The position numbers were made by a program, and so were the translations under genes. Positions 36,596 through 47,310 of a DNA stretch of 64,000 bases are shown here, one piece after another. The stretch comes from Streptomyces sp. LX-29 (GTDB lineage: Bacteria; Actinomycetota; Actinomycetes; Streptomycetales; Streptomycetaceae): positions 7,697,559 to 7,761,558 of the forward strand of contig NZ_CP089746.1 in the NCBI RefSeq assembly GCF_029541745.1, in the 5' to 3' direction. The notes below the pieces were generated by a model that saw only the letters and a program-made list of their open reading frames with translations, had not been told where the DNA came from and did not search any database. How positions within the stretch are numbered: the first letter of the stretch is position 1; each line of letters starts with the position of its first letter.

Positions 36596-37381
36596 ATGAT
36601 GGGACCGGCGCACTCACTCTCCGGGGCGGCTGCCTGGCTGGGGGTGGGGGCGGCGACCGCGGCGGCCGGCCATGCGATGCCCTGGCCGGTGCTGGTCGTC
36701 GGCGCCCTGATCTGCGCCGGGGCCGCGCTCGCCCCGGACCTGGACCACAAGGCCGCGACGATCTCCCGGGCCTTCGGCCCGATCTCCCGCACCCTGTGCG
36801 AGGTCACGGACAAGCTGTCGTACGCCGTCTACAAGGCGACGAAGACACAGAGCGACCCGCGGCGCTCCGGCGGCCACCGCACGCTCACCCACACCTGGGT
36901 GTGGGCGGTGCTGATCGGCGCGGGCGCCTCCGCGCTCGCCGTGGCCGGGGGGCGCTGGGCGGTGCTGGGCATCCTCTTCGTCCACATGGTGCTCGCCGTG
37001 GAGGGGCTGCTGTGGCGGGCCGCCCGGGTCTCCAGCGACGTCCTGGTCTGGCTGCTCGGCGCGACCAGCGCCTGGCTGCTCGCCGAGATCCTCAACAAGC
37101 CGGGCAACGGCGCTGACTGGCTGTTCGACGGCCAGCCGTACCTGTGGCTGGGCCTGCCCATCGTGCTGGGCGCGCTCGTACACGACATCGGGGACGCGCT
37201 GACCGTCTCCGGCTGCCCGATCCTGTGGCCCATCCCGATCGGCCGCAAGCGCTGGTACCCGGTGGGCCCGCCCCGCGGGATGCGCTTCCGCGCCGGGAGC
37301 TGGGTCGAGCTGAAGGTGCTGATGCCGGTCTTCATGGTCCTGGGCGGCCTCGGCGGGCTGGGCGCCCTCAACGTGATCTGA
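36596..37381 (+). CDS. DUF457/YdjM-type membrane-bound metal-dependent hydrolase
   Basis: A 261-residue polytopic membrane protein with several hydrophobic segments, of the DUF457 (YdjM, LexA-regulated) family, annotated as metal-dependent hydrolases. The conserved metal-site-like residues appear as APDLDHK (about 45-51), HRTLTHTWVW (about 98-107) and LVHDIGDALT near the end. ATG 36596 is followed directly by another ATG; no strong ribosome binding site is seen. It is divergent from the helicase gene. Confidence 0.87.
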   Translation: MMGPAHSLSGAAAWLGVGAATAAAGHAMPWPVLVVGALICAGAALAPDLDHKAATISRAFGPISRTLCEVTDKLSYAVYKATKTQSDPRRSGGHRTLTHTWVWAVLIGAGASALAVAGGRWAVLGILFVHMVLAVEGLLWRAARVSSDVLVWLLGATSAWLLAEILNKPGNGADWLFDGQPYLWLGLPIVLGALVHDIGDALTVSGCPILWPIPIGRKRWYPVGPPRGMRFRAGSWVELKVLMPVFMVLGGLGGLGALNVI

Positions 37382-37434
37382 ACCGGTCGGCGCGGCCTTT
37401 GGCGGGCGAACCGGTCGGCGCGGCCCTCGGCGGG
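37379..37434. repeat. 28-bp direct repeat including the stop codon of the DUF457 gene
   Basis: Two adjacent 28-base copies (37379-37406 and 37407-37434) share GAACCGGTCGGCGCGGCC. The first includes the TGA stop (37379-37381) of the membrane hydrolase gene, so the stop lies inside the duplicated unit. Confidence 0.8.
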
Positions 37435-37449
37435 CCGCCGCGGCCCTCT

Positions 37450-37496
37450 CGACGACCGACTCTCACCCTGAGGTCTAGGGTGAGAGTCGGTCGTCG
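37450..37496. terminator. perfect 20-bp inverted repeat between convergent genes
   Basis: CGACGACCGACTCTCACCCT (37450-37469) and its exact reverse complement (37477-37496) are separated by a 7-base loop. This would form a 20-bp perfect hairpin, between the DUF457 gene and the converging ABC exporter gene. Its location suggests a bidirectional terminator, but its length and perfect symmetry are unusual and an operator or recombination site is not excluded. Confidence 0.75.
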
Positions 37497-37556
37497 TATG
37501 GTGACCTGGCGCACACGCGAACCCGCGCCGCGCGAGGCGCCGTCGCACGGCGCTCG

Positions 37557-39338
37557 CTACCGGTGCCAGGAGCGCCACAGCGCCGCGTACGCCCCGCCCG
37601 CCGCGACCAGTTCGTCGTGGCTGCCCAACTCGCTGATCCGGCCGTCCTCCACCACCGCGATCACATCCGCGTCGTGGGCGGTGTGCAGCCGGTGCGCGAT
37701 GGCGACCACCGTCCGCCCCTCCAGCACCCGGGCCAGCGAACGCTCCAGATGGCGGGCCGCCCGCGGGTCGAGCAGGGACGTGGCCTCGTCCAGGATCAAC
37801 GTATGGGGGTCGGCGAGCACCAGCCGGGCCAGCGCGATCTGCTGCGCCTGCGCCGGGGACAGCGCCAGGCCGCCCGAGCCCACCTCCGTGTCCAGCCCGT
37901 CCGAGAGCCCCCGCGCCCAGGCGTCCGCGTCCACCGCGGCGAGCGCCGCCCACAGCTCCGTGTCCCGGGCGGAGGCGCGCGCCAGCAGCAGGTTGTCGCG
38001 CAGCGAGCCCACGAAGACATGGTGCTCCTGGTTGACCAGCGCCACGTGCGCGCGCACCCGCTCCGCAGGCATCCGGGCCAGCTCCGCGCCGCCCAGCGTG
38101 ACCTCGCCCGTCCGGGGCGCGTAGATCCCCGCGATCAGTCGGCCCAGCGTCGACTTGCCCGCCCCGGACGGCCCCACGAGGGCCATCCGGGTCCCCGGCC
38201 GCACCCGCAGGGTGATCCCGCGCAGCACCTCGCTGTCGGCCCGGTAACCGAACCGCACCGCGTCCGCCCGGACATCCCGGCCCGCGGGCGCGTCCCCGGT
38301 GTCGTCGACGGTCGTGTCGATCTCGCGCACCCCGACCAGCCGGGCCAGCGACACCTGGGCCACCTGGAGCTCGTCGTACCAGCGCAGGACCAGCCCGACC
38401 GGCTCCGCCAGCATCTGCGCCAGCAGCGCCCCGGTCGTCAGCTCGCCGACCGACATCCAGCCCTGGAGCACGCACGCGCCGCCGATCATCAGCACCGAGC
38501 CGGTGATCAGGGTGTAGGTCGTATTGATCACCGGGAAGAGGACGGTGCGCAGCCAGAGCGTGTACTGCTCCCATCGGGTCCATTCGTGGATCCGCTGGTC
38601 GGAGAGCGCCACACGGCGCTCTCCCAGCCGGTGCGCCTCGACGGTCCGCCCGGCGTCCACGGTCTCGGTCAGCGCCGCGGCGACCGCCGCGTACCCGGCA
38701 GCCTCCGAGCGGTAGGCGCTCGGCGCACGGCGGAAGTACCAGCGGCAGCCGACCAACAGCACTGGCAGCGCGACCAGCACGGCGAGGCCGAGCGGCGGCG
38801 CGGTCGCGGTCAGCGCGCCCAGCAGCAGACCGGCCCACACCACGCCGATCGACAGCTGCGGCACCGCCTCGCGCATCGCCTCCGACAGCCGGTCGACGTC
38901 GGTGGTGATCCGGGAGAGCAGGTCTCCCGTGCCGGCCCGTTCCAGCACGCTCGGCGGCAGCCGCACCGAACGGACGAGGAAGTCCTCCCGCAGGTCCGCC
39001 AGCATCCGCTCGCCCAGCATCGCGCCGCGCAGCCGCACCTCCCGCACGAAGACGGTCTGGACGGCCAGCGCCACCGCGAACAGCGACACCGTGCGGCCGA
39101 GATGGAGGTCCTCGGCGCCCCGCGACACGTTCTCGACCAGGCCGCCCAGCAGATACGGACCGACCATGGAGGCGAGCACCGCGGCGGTGTTCACCGCCAG
39201 CAGCGCCAGAAACGCGGCGCGGTGACGGCGCAACAGCTCACGCACGTACCCGCGGACGGTCGCCGGCCCGCCGACCGGAAGCGTCGCCGTCGACTCCTGA
39301 GCCGCGGGGTCGAACTCCGGGGGTGCCACGCCGATCAT
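37557..39338 (-). CDS. ABC exporter, TMD-NBD half-transporter (catalytically complete half)
   Basis: A 593-residue half-transporter with an N-terminal ABC exporter membrane domain (about 30-320, six helices) and a C-terminal nucleotide-binding domain. Walker A is GPSGAGKST (about 394), Walker B LILDEATSLLD, with the H-loop AHRLH. The signature is altered to LSPAQAQQIALARL instead of LSGGQ, a variant site. Its start ATG 39338 overlaps the stop of the upstream half-transporter gene (ATGA), with GGAGGAG upstream. The pair should form a heterodimeric exporter for drugs, lipids or peptides; the substrate is unknown. Confidence 0.92.
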   Translation of the reverse strand: MIGVAPPEFDPAAQESTATLPVGGPATVRGYVRELLRRHRAAFLALLAVNTAAVLASMVGPYLLGGLVENVSRGAEDLHLGRTVSLFAVALAVQTVFVREVRLRGAMLGERMLADLREDFLVRSVRLPPSVLERAGTGDLLSRITTDVDRLSEAMREAVPQLSIGVVWAGLLLGALTATAPPLGLAVLVALPVLLVGCRWYFRRAPSAYRSEAAGYAAVAAALTETVDAGRTVEAHRLGERRVALSDQRIHEWTRWEQYTLWLRTVLFPVINTTYTLITGSVLMIGGACVLQGWMSVGELTTGALLAQMLAEPVGLVLRWYDELQVAQVSLARLVGVREIDTTVDDTGDAPAGRDVRADAVRFGYRADSEVLRGITLRVRPGTRMALVGPSGAGKSTLGRLIAGIYAPRTGEVTLGGAELARMPAERVRAHVALVNQEHHVFVGSLRDNLLLARASARDTELWAALAAVDADAWARGLSDGLDTEVGSGGLALSPAQAQQIALARLVLADPHTLILDEATSLLDPRAARHLERSLARVLEGRTVVAIAHRLHTAHDADVIAVVEDGRISELGSHDELVAAGGAYAALWRSWHR

Positions 39339-41326
39339 GCCGACTCCTCCACGCGCTCCCTGCCGTCCCGTTCCATGCCGGTGGGCGGCACGCCGTTCCG
39401 TTCCCTGTCGTCCGGTTCTGTGCCGGCCGGCGGCACGCCGTTCCGCTCCTTGTCGTCCGGCTCCAGGTCGCCGCGGATCGTGGGGCGCCCCACACCGTCC
39501 CGCTCGCCCCGTTCGGCGTCGGTCTCCCGGGTGACCACCGCCAGATACGCGGGGTCGGCGCGCAGCAGCTCGCGGTGGGTCCCGGCCGCCACCGCCGTGC
39601 CGTCCCGTACGAACACCACCCGGTCGGCCCGGTCCAGCAGCAGCGGGCTGGAGGTGAAGACGGCGGTGGTGCGGCCGCGCCGCAGCCGCCGCAGCCCGTC
39701 CGCGATCCGCGCCTCGGTGTGCGAGTCCACCGCCGACGTCGGCTCGTCGAGCACCAGCACCTCGGGGTCCGTCACTAGCGAGCGGGCCAGCGCCAGCCGC
39801 TGTCGCTGGCCACCGGAGAGCGACCGGCCGCGCTCGGTGAGCCGCGCGGCCATCGGGTCGCCCGGCCGCCCGTCCGCCGTCGGCACGGTCTGCGCGAGCG
39901 CGGTGAGCACATCGCCGCACTGCGCCGCCTCCAGGGCCGCGGACGACGTGACCGCCCCCGAGGCGGGCACGTCGAACAGCTCGGCCAGCGTGCCCGACAG
40001 CAGCGTCGGATCCTTGTCCTGGACCAGCACCGCGGCGCGGGCCGCCGACAGCGACACCTCGTCCAGGGCGACGCCGCCGAGCAGGGGAGAGGGAGAGGGC
40101 GCCGAGCCCGCCGGCGCCTCGGGCGTCGCCGACCGCCGGTCCGGTCCGGCCCCCTCGGCCGGGTGCCCGCCGAGGCGTTCGGCCAGCCGCCCGGCCACGT
40201 CCGGATCGCCGCACACCACCGCGGTCAGCCGCCCGGCCGGCACCAGCAGGCCGCTCACCGGGTCGTACAGATCGCCGCCGAGCGGCTCGCCGACCCCGCC
40301 GTGCTCGTACTCCGGGGCGGCCGCGGCCGTGCCGCGTCGCAGCGCCAGCACCCGCGCCGCGCGGCGGGCGGAGGGTCGGGAGAAGGAGTACGCCATGGCG
40401 ATCTCCTCCACGGTCCGCAGCGGCAGCAGCAGGAAGGTGACCGCGGCGTAGACGGTGACCAGTTCGCCGACCTCGATCCGGCCGTCCCGGGCCAGCACGG
40501 CCCCGTACCCGACGACGCCGATCAGCAGCAGCCCCGGCAACACCACCTGGACCGCCGCGATGAGCGCCCACATCCGGGCGCTGCGCACCGCCGCCTCCCG
40601 CACCTGCTGGGACGCCCGCCGGTACCGCTGGAGGAACAGCTCCTCGCCGCCGATGCCCCGCAGCACCCGCAACCCGGCGACGGTGTCCGCGGCGAGCTCG
40701 GTGGCCCGGCCGGCCTTCTCGCGCTGCTCGTCCGCGCGGCGGGTGGCACGCGGCAGCAGCGGCAGCACGGCCAGCGCCAGGACCGGCATGCCGACCGCCA
40801 CCACACCACCCAGCGCGGGCTGGTAGAGCACCAGGGCCACGCACACTCCGATGGTGGTGAGCAAGGCGGCGGTGAACCGGGAGAGCGCCTCCACGAACCA
40901 GCCGATCTTCTCCACATCGTTGGTGGACACGGCGACGACCTCACCCGCCGCCACCTGCCGGGTCAACGAGGCCCCCAGCTCGGCCGTCTTGCGCGACAGC
41001 AGCTGTTGGACCCGCGCGGCGGCCGTGATCCAGTTGGTGACGGCGGCCCGGTGCAACATGGCGTCGCCCAGCGCGGAGAGCGCGCCGAGCAGCAACAGCA
41101 GCCCGCCGGCCAGCGCGAGGCGGGCGCCCGAGCGGTCCACCACGGCCTGCACCGCAAGTCCGACCGCGATCGGGAACGACGCCACGGACGCCTGGTGCAG
41201 CAGGCCCCACAGCAGTGCGCGGAGCTGGCCGCCCAACTGCCGCCGGCCCAGCCAGAGCAGAAGACGCGGTCCGGACCGTACGTCGGGCAGGCCGGGGTCG
41301 GGGTACGGAAGATCGCGAATCTGCAT
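39335..41326 (-). CDS. ABC exporter half-transporter with degenerate Walker A site
   Basis: A 663-residue half-transporter with a six-helix membrane domain (about residues 30-320). The NBD is unusual: where Walker A (GxxGxGKS/T) should be, near residue 372, the sequence reads VVCGDPDVAGRLAERLGG with no GKS/T, and the H-loop His is missing (FTSSPLLLDRAD). The LSGGQRQRLALARSL signature and Walker B LVLDEPTSAVD are intact, so it can complete the partner's ATP site. The C-terminal tail has three GxxPDDxERNGVPP-like repeats. ATG 41326 was chosen. Confidence 0.92.
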   Translation of the reverse strand: MQIRDLPYPDPGLPDVRSGPRLLLWLGRRQLGGQLRALLWGLLHQASVASFPIAVGLAVQAVVDRSGARLALAGGLLLLLGALSALGDAMLHRAAVTNWITAAARVQQLLSRKTAELGASLTRQVAAGEVVAVSTNDVEKIGWFVEALSRFTAALLTTIGVCVALVLYQPALGGVVAVGMPVLALAVLPLLPRATRRADEQREKAGRATELAADTVAGLRVLRGIGGEELFLQRYRRASQQVREAAVRSARMWALIAAVQVVLPGLLLIGVVGYGAVLARDGRIEVGELVTVYAAVTFLLLPLRTVEEIAMAYSFSRPSARRAARVLALRRGTAAAAPEYEHGGVGEPLGGDLYDPVSGLLVPAGRLTAVVCGDPDVAGRLAERLGGHPAEGAGPDRRSATPEAPAGSAPSPSPLLGGVALDEVSLSAARAAVLVQDKDPTLLSGTLAELFDVPASGAVTSSAALEAAQCGDVLTALAQTVPTADGRPGDPMAARLTERGRSLSGGQRQRLALARSLVTDPEVLVLDEPTSAVDSHTEARIADGLRRLRRGRTTAVFTSSPLLLDRADRVVFVRDGTAVAAGTHRELLRADPAYLAVVTRETDAERGERDGVGRPTIRGDLEPDDKERNGVPPAGTEPDDRERNGVPPTGMERDGRERVEESA

Positions 41327-41598
41327 GACGTCCCAGGGCTCGCGGGGGGGGGGAAAGACGGGATGACGGGCGGAGACGGTGAAGTGGACGGAGGCGCGGG
41401 GAGCGAGGTGCCGACGTGGGACCGGTGGGCTGCTCGTAGCGCGGCTCGGCGGACGGGACGACCCGGGCAGGAGAGGGCGGAACGAGGGAACGGTGAAAGG
41501 GTCGTCGCACGGCGCCTCGGAGTTCAACTGGTTTTCCGTTCCCGGGGTATGGCGCACTTCCCGGGGTCACCTGCGCGTCCAGGGACCGGGGTGCGACG

Positions 41599-42420
41599 AT
41601 GGCGGGTATGGGAATCTCCGGCACCTTGTCCAGACGTACGGCCGCGCTGACCGTGGCGGCGGTGCTCCTGCTCGCCGGCTGCGGCGGCGGTTCGGACCAA
41701 GGCGACGGTGACAGAGCCGGGGACAAGGCGAAGGGCGGAAGCGACGGGCGGGGCGACCGGGACACCGTCGGCGACGGCGGCGGCCCGCGCGGCGGTTCCG
41801 CCAAGCACCCCGCGAACCGGGCCTCGCCGCCCGCCGTGTCGACCCGTATCCCCGACGTGGGCGACACGCTGCAGTCCCGTATTCCCGACCGCTCGCGGCA
41901 GGTCCTGGCCGTGTACGGAGAGGGTGAGAACTCCGCCCGAGCGACCGCCGTGCTCTATGTCAAGCGCGGCGAGAACTGGCACCGGGACCGGAGTTGGGCC
42001 GCGCACAACGGCCGGCGCGGCTGGACGGTCGACCACGAGGAGAACGATCTGCGCAGCCCCGTCGGCGTGTTCACGCTCAGCGACGCGGGCGGGGTGCTGC
42101 CGGACCCCGGGGCCCGGCTCCCGTATGACGCCGACGCCGCCTTCGCCGCGCCGCGGTACTGGCCGAAGACCTACTGGAACGACTTCGACTACGTCATCGC
42201 CATCGACTACAACCGGGTCCGCGGTACCTCTCCGCTCGACCCGACCCGGCCCCGGGGGCAGCGTGAGGGCGGCGGCATCTGGCTCCATCTGGACCACGGC
42301 AGTGGCACCTCGGCCTGTGTGAGCCTCCCCAAGTCCGGCATGGAGTACCTGCTGAAGACGCTCGACCCCGCGCGGCACCCGGTCGTGGTGATGGGGGACA
42401 AGGCGCACCTCGCGGACTAG
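41599..42420 (+). CDS. L,D-transpeptidase-like (YkuD) lipoprotein
   Basis: A 273-residue exported lipoprotein: the lipobox LLAGC is near residue 35, followed by a Gly/Asp/Lys-rich spacer to about 75. The C-terminal half is an L,D-transpeptidase-like catalytic domain with SPVGVFTLSDAGG, GGGIWLHLDHG and the motif region HGSGTSACVSLP. The Gly before the catalytic Cys of the usual GC is Ala here. Such enzymes make 3-3 cross-links in peptidoglycan. Starts at ATG 41599 or 41608 are both possible. The promoter must overlap the start of the divergent ABC operon. Confidence 0.85.
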   Translation: MAGMGISGTLSRRTAALTVAAVLLLAGCGGGSDQGDGDRAGDKAKGGSDGRGDRDTVGDGGGPRGGSAKHPANRASPPAVSTRIPDVGDTLQSRIPDRSRQVLAVYGEGENSARATAVLYVKRGENWHRDRSWAAHNGRRGWTVDHEENDLRSPVGVFTLSDAGGVLPDPGARLPYDADAAFAAPRYWPKTYWNDFDYVIAIDYNRVRGTSPLDPTRPRGQREGGGIWLHLDHGSGTSACVSLPKSGMEYLLKTLDPARHPVVVMGDKAHLAD

Positions 42421-42459
42421 AGCGGCCGGGCTCACTCACGAGGCCGAAGGCGGCGCCGA

Positions 42460-42576
42460 GCAACGCCGCGACCGCGCGCCCGGCAGCGACCGCGACCGCG
42501 CCCAACGGCAGCGCCGCGGCCGTGCTCCCGGCAACCCGCGATCGCGCTCCCGGCAACGACCGCGACCGCGCTGCCG
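42460..42576. repeat. about 23-bp tandem repeat array after the transpeptidase gene
   Basis: Five imperfect units of about 22-25 bases with the core GCAACGACCGCGACCGCGC lie between the transpeptidase stop (42420) and the end of the converging oxidoreductase gene (42643). Confidence 0.65.
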
Positions 42577-42642
42577 TCAGCGCGCGCTCGGGGTCCGGCC
42601 GGCCCGCGCCGACCGGACCCCACCCCGCCGCCGTGTGTGCCG

Positions 42643-44067
42643 TTACGCCCTGGGCTTGGCCGAGTCCACGCCCGGTCGGGCCTTCCGCCAGTGGCCGCGG
42701 GTGAAGTCGGGGATGGACTGCGGGGCGCCCTTGGCCCGGATGGAGGCGTTGCTCAGCGGCACCGGCGCGGTCCAGGTGGCCCCGTCGTAGACGTCGAAGT
42801 CCGGCACCAGACCGAGCCGCATGCACTGCGTCAGCCGGAAGAGCATGATGTAGTCCATCCCGCCGTGCCCGCCCGGCGGGTTGCTGTGCTCCTTCCACAG
42901 CCAGTGGTCCCAGTCGGCGTACGCCGTGAAATCACCCCAGCGGTCGTCGTGCATCTCCGGTTCCAGATAGATCCGGGGCGGATAGTCCTCGAAGACCCCC
43001 TTGGTGCCGCCGAGGATGTTGTGCCGGCTGTACGGATGCGGGTTGGAGACGGCGTGCTCCAGCCGGATGACACGACCCTTCGCGGTCTGCACCAGACTGA
43101 TCGACATGTCGCTTTCTATGTATGTCTCCTTCCAGCTCGGGTCGCCGGGCGGCATGTGCTGCTCCCGATAGGCGGCCAGACCGCGGGCGGGGGAGCCGAA
43201 GGTGGTGATCCGCACGGCGCGGTCGCCGCGGTTGACGTCCATGTAGTTGGCGACCGGGCCGAAGCCGTGGTTGGGGTAGAGGTCACCGCGCAGCCGGGTG
43301 TGCCACCGGCGGCGCCACGGCGTCTCGTAGTACTCCGGGTCGAACATCAGCCCGCGCAGGTCGTGGATGTACGCGCCGGCGCCGTGCAGCAGCTCGCCGA
43401 AGAGGCCGGCGTGCGCCATCCGCAGCACCCGCATCTCGTTCCTGCCGTAACAGCAGTTCTCCAACTGCACGCAGTGGCGGCGAGTGCGCTCCGAGACGTC
43501 GACCAGCTCCCACAGCTGGTCCAGCTCCATGGCGAGCGGGCACTCGACGCCGACATGCTTGCCGTGCTCCATCGCCGTCCGGCACATCTCGAAGTGCCAG
43601 TCCCAGGGCGTGGCGACGTAGACGAAGTCGACGTCCGCGCGCTCACACATCCGCACGAAGTCGTGCTCGCCGTGGGCGTAGCCGGCGGGCGTGGGCTGGC
43701 CGGCGGCGGTGACCTTGGCGACCGCTCTGGCGACCTTCTCCTTCACGGGGTCGCACACCGCGGTCACCCGCACCCCCGGCAACGCCAGAAAGAGGTCGAT
43801 CATGCTGCCGCCGCGCTGGCCGAGGCCGACGATGCCGACGCGCACGGTGGCGCGCGGCTCGAACGGCACCCCGATCATGGTCGCGCCGCGCCGCGGTGGC
43901 GCCGCGGGGGACTCCTCGGTGTCCACGGACTCGGCCGCGGTGGCCGGCGCGGCGGACGCCGGTTCGGCGGCGAGGCCGCCGAACCCGACGCCGATGCCGG
44001 CCCCGGTGGCGCCCGCGGTCCTCAGGACCGAGCGTCGACTGGGCTGCCGCGGTGTTTCCTCGTTCAT
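42643..44067 (-). CDS. Gfo/Idh/MocA family oxidoreductase, GH109-like, Tat-exported
   Basis: A 474-residue NAD-dependent protein with a Tat signal (SRRSVLR at residues 10-16, hydrophobic and Ala-rich to about 48). The NAD-binding fold starts with VRVGIVGLGQRGGSM (about residue 78), followed by VCDPVKEKV and VYVATPWDWHFEMC. The length, Tat signal and YPNHGFGPVANYMDVNRGD match GH109 alpha-N-acetylgalactosaminidase-type proteins, which use NAD in a redox-elimination mechanism. ATG 44067 has TGGAGG upstream. The protein acts outside the membrane. Confidence 0.9.
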   Translation of the reverse strand: MNEETPRQPSRRSVLRTAGATGAGIGVGFGGLAAEPASAAPATAAESVDTEESPAAPPRRGATMIGVPFEPRATVRVGIVGLGQRGGSMIDLFLALPGVRVTAVCDPVKEKVARAVAKVTAAGQPTPAGYAHGEHDFVRMCERADVDFVYVATPWDWHFEMCRTAMEHGKHVGVECPLAMELDQLWELVDVSERTRRHCVQLENCCYGRNEMRVLRMAHAGLFGELLHGAGAYIHDLRGLMFDPEYYETPWRRRWHTRLRGDLYPNHGFGPVANYMDVNRGDRAVRITTFGSPARGLAAYREQHMPPGDPSWKETYIESDMSISLVQTAKGRVIRLEHAVSNPHPYSRHNILGGTKGVFEDYPPRIYLEPEMHDDRWGDFTAYADWDHWLWKEHSNPPGGHGGMDYIMLFRLTQCMRLGLVPDFDVYDGATWTAPVPLSNASIRAKGAPQSIPDFTRGHWRKARPGVDSAKPRA

Positions 44068-44507
44068 CGAGCCTCCAGGTGAACTGATCGGCACGGCTGG
44101 TGGATGCACCTCGTCAGGACCCTGGCGGTTGCGGCACATGGGGCACAAGAGAGCCCGATTGGACTCTTGGTACGGGGGGTTGGACTTCCGTCACACCGAC
44201 GGCGGTGTGGCCGAACGGGAGGGTGCGGGGCGACGGCACGACGCCCGGTGCGCCGTGAGGCGCGACCGGGCGGCGGGCGATGGCCGGCGGAGCGCCGGAC
44301 GCCCGGAGTGCCGGCCGACGGAGCCGACGAAGCGCGTGCGTGCAGGGCACCGGCCCCCGCCGCCCGGAGCGCGTGCCGTCCAGAGCGGCGGCCGTCCGCC
44401 CGAGCGCCCGCCGCTCGGAGCGCCTTGGGCCCCCCGTGTGCCGCGGCTGTCAGCGGTCGGGGCGGCGGTGGCTCAGCAGCCGCTCATGCAGTGGCTCATG
44501 CAGTCGC
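44068..44507. other. 440-base intergenic region
   Basis: No gene is seen. It carries the promoter of the GH109-like gene and the 3' flank of the MarR gene (minus strand, ends 44508). A 7-bp hairpin (CACACCG-ACGG-CGGTGTG, 44192-44209) is a possible MarR transcript terminator. A short repeat of GCTCATGCAGT-GCTCA lies at 44484-44512. Confidence 0.4.
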
Positions 44508-44972
44508 TCAGCAGCCGCCCGGACCGGCGGAGAGCGTGTCGAGAAGCCCGCCGAGCATCTCCCGCTGCCGCTCGGAGAGGGGCGCGAGCACGTCCTCCGC
44601 CGCGGCCCGGCGCGCGTCCCGCAGCGCGCGCAGCGCCGAGCGGCCGGTGTCGGTGAGCTCGATGCGGATCACCCGGCGATTGGCCGGATCCGGTGCCCTG
44701 CGCACCGAGCCGTGCGCCTCCAGGGCGTCGACCAGGGTCGTCACCGCGCGCGGCACGACGTCGAGGCGCTCCGCGAGATCCGCCATCCGGGGCGGTCGGC
44801 CGTCGTGGTCGAAGTGCGCGACCGTGCGCAGCAGCCGAGACTGGGCCGGGGTGATGCCCAGCGGCTCCAGATGGCGCCTCTGCGCGCGGTGCAGCCGGCG
44901 CGTGAGACTCAGCAGCTGCTCGGCGAGCTGCCCGGAGGCGTCGGAGGTGGGGGAGGGCGCGGGGGTGCACAT
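44508..44972 (-). CDS. MarR family transcriptional regulator
   Basis: A 154-residue winged-helix DNA-binding protein of the MarR family, acting as a dimer. LGITPAQSRLLRTVAHF begins the domain, with the recognition region MADLAERLDVVPRAVTTLVDALEAHGSVRR, the wing DPANRRVIRIELTDTG and C-terminal dimer helix RREMLGGLLDTL-like. It is divergently transcribed from an ABC exporter gene with a 276-base gap. By precedent this suggests it represses that exporter and itself. ATG 44972 has no obvious ribosome binding site. Confidence 0.92.
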   Translation of the reverse strand: MCTPAPSPTSDASGQLAEQLLSLTRRLHRAQRRHLEPLGITPAQSRLLRTVAHFDHDGRPPRMADLAERLDVVPRAVTTLVDALEAHGSVRRAPDPANRRVIRIELTDTGRSALRALRDARRAAAEDVLAPLSERQREMLGGLLDTLSAGPGGC

Positions 44973-44999
44973 ACGGTGACTCTATCAGGGCATAATTCA

Positions 45000-45029
45000 T
45001 TGTGAGCTTAGGTAACAGTGGTCTATGCT
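45000..45029 (+). promoter_or_regulatory. promoter for the ABC exporter gene
   Basis: TTGTGA (45000-45005), an 18-base spacer and TATGCT (45024-45029) form a good SigA-type promoter in the MarR/ABC divergent region. The spacer contains TTAGGTAAC, which could be a regulator half-site. Transcription from here leaves a leader of about 210 bases, containing GC-rich repeats. Confidence 0.6.
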
Positions 45030-45248
45030 CATCATGGCTCGACGCGCGCCCTCGGCTCGGCCGGCTCGTCACACAGGCGACCGGCGACCGGCTGCCGGCG
45101 CGCCGCTGCCAGCGCGCCGTCGTCGGCCCGCCGCTGTCGGCGCGCGGCTGTCGGCCCGCCGAGCCGCCGTACGGCGCCGTGGCGCCGCGCGACCCACCGC
45201 CACCGACCCCGACTTCCCTCCATCGACGCCCGACTCCTGAAGGAGCCC

Positions 45249-47261
<2,013 letters not shown>

Positions 47262-47267
47262 CCGGCC

Positions 47268-47300
47268 GCCCGGCGCCGCCCATGCCATCCGGCGCCGGGC
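47268..47300. terminator. bidirectional terminator hairpin
   Basis: GCCCGGCGCC (47268-47277) pairs perfectly with GGCGCCGGGC (47291-47300) around a 13-base loop, between the convergent ABC exporter gene (ends 47261) and CoA-transferase gene (ends 47311). Confidence 0.75.
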
Positions 47301-47310
47301 GCCGGGTTCG

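Noticed and set aside
33743..37381. A very long open frame on the + strand, antisense to the helicase gene
   Set aside because: It is the antisense shadow of a well-supported helicase. Only its last part (36596-37381) shows family motifs and a start of its own.
37563..40451. A 960-codon open frame on the + strand across the ABC exporter genes
   Set aside because: High GC leaves antisense frames open; it has no domain, start signal or normal codon bias, and the minus strand encodes recognisable ABC proteins.
45018..45248. Upstream extension of the ABC exporter to 45018
   Set aside because: The extension is Arg-rich leader DNA, and ATG 45249 has a strong ribosome binding site at the true family start.
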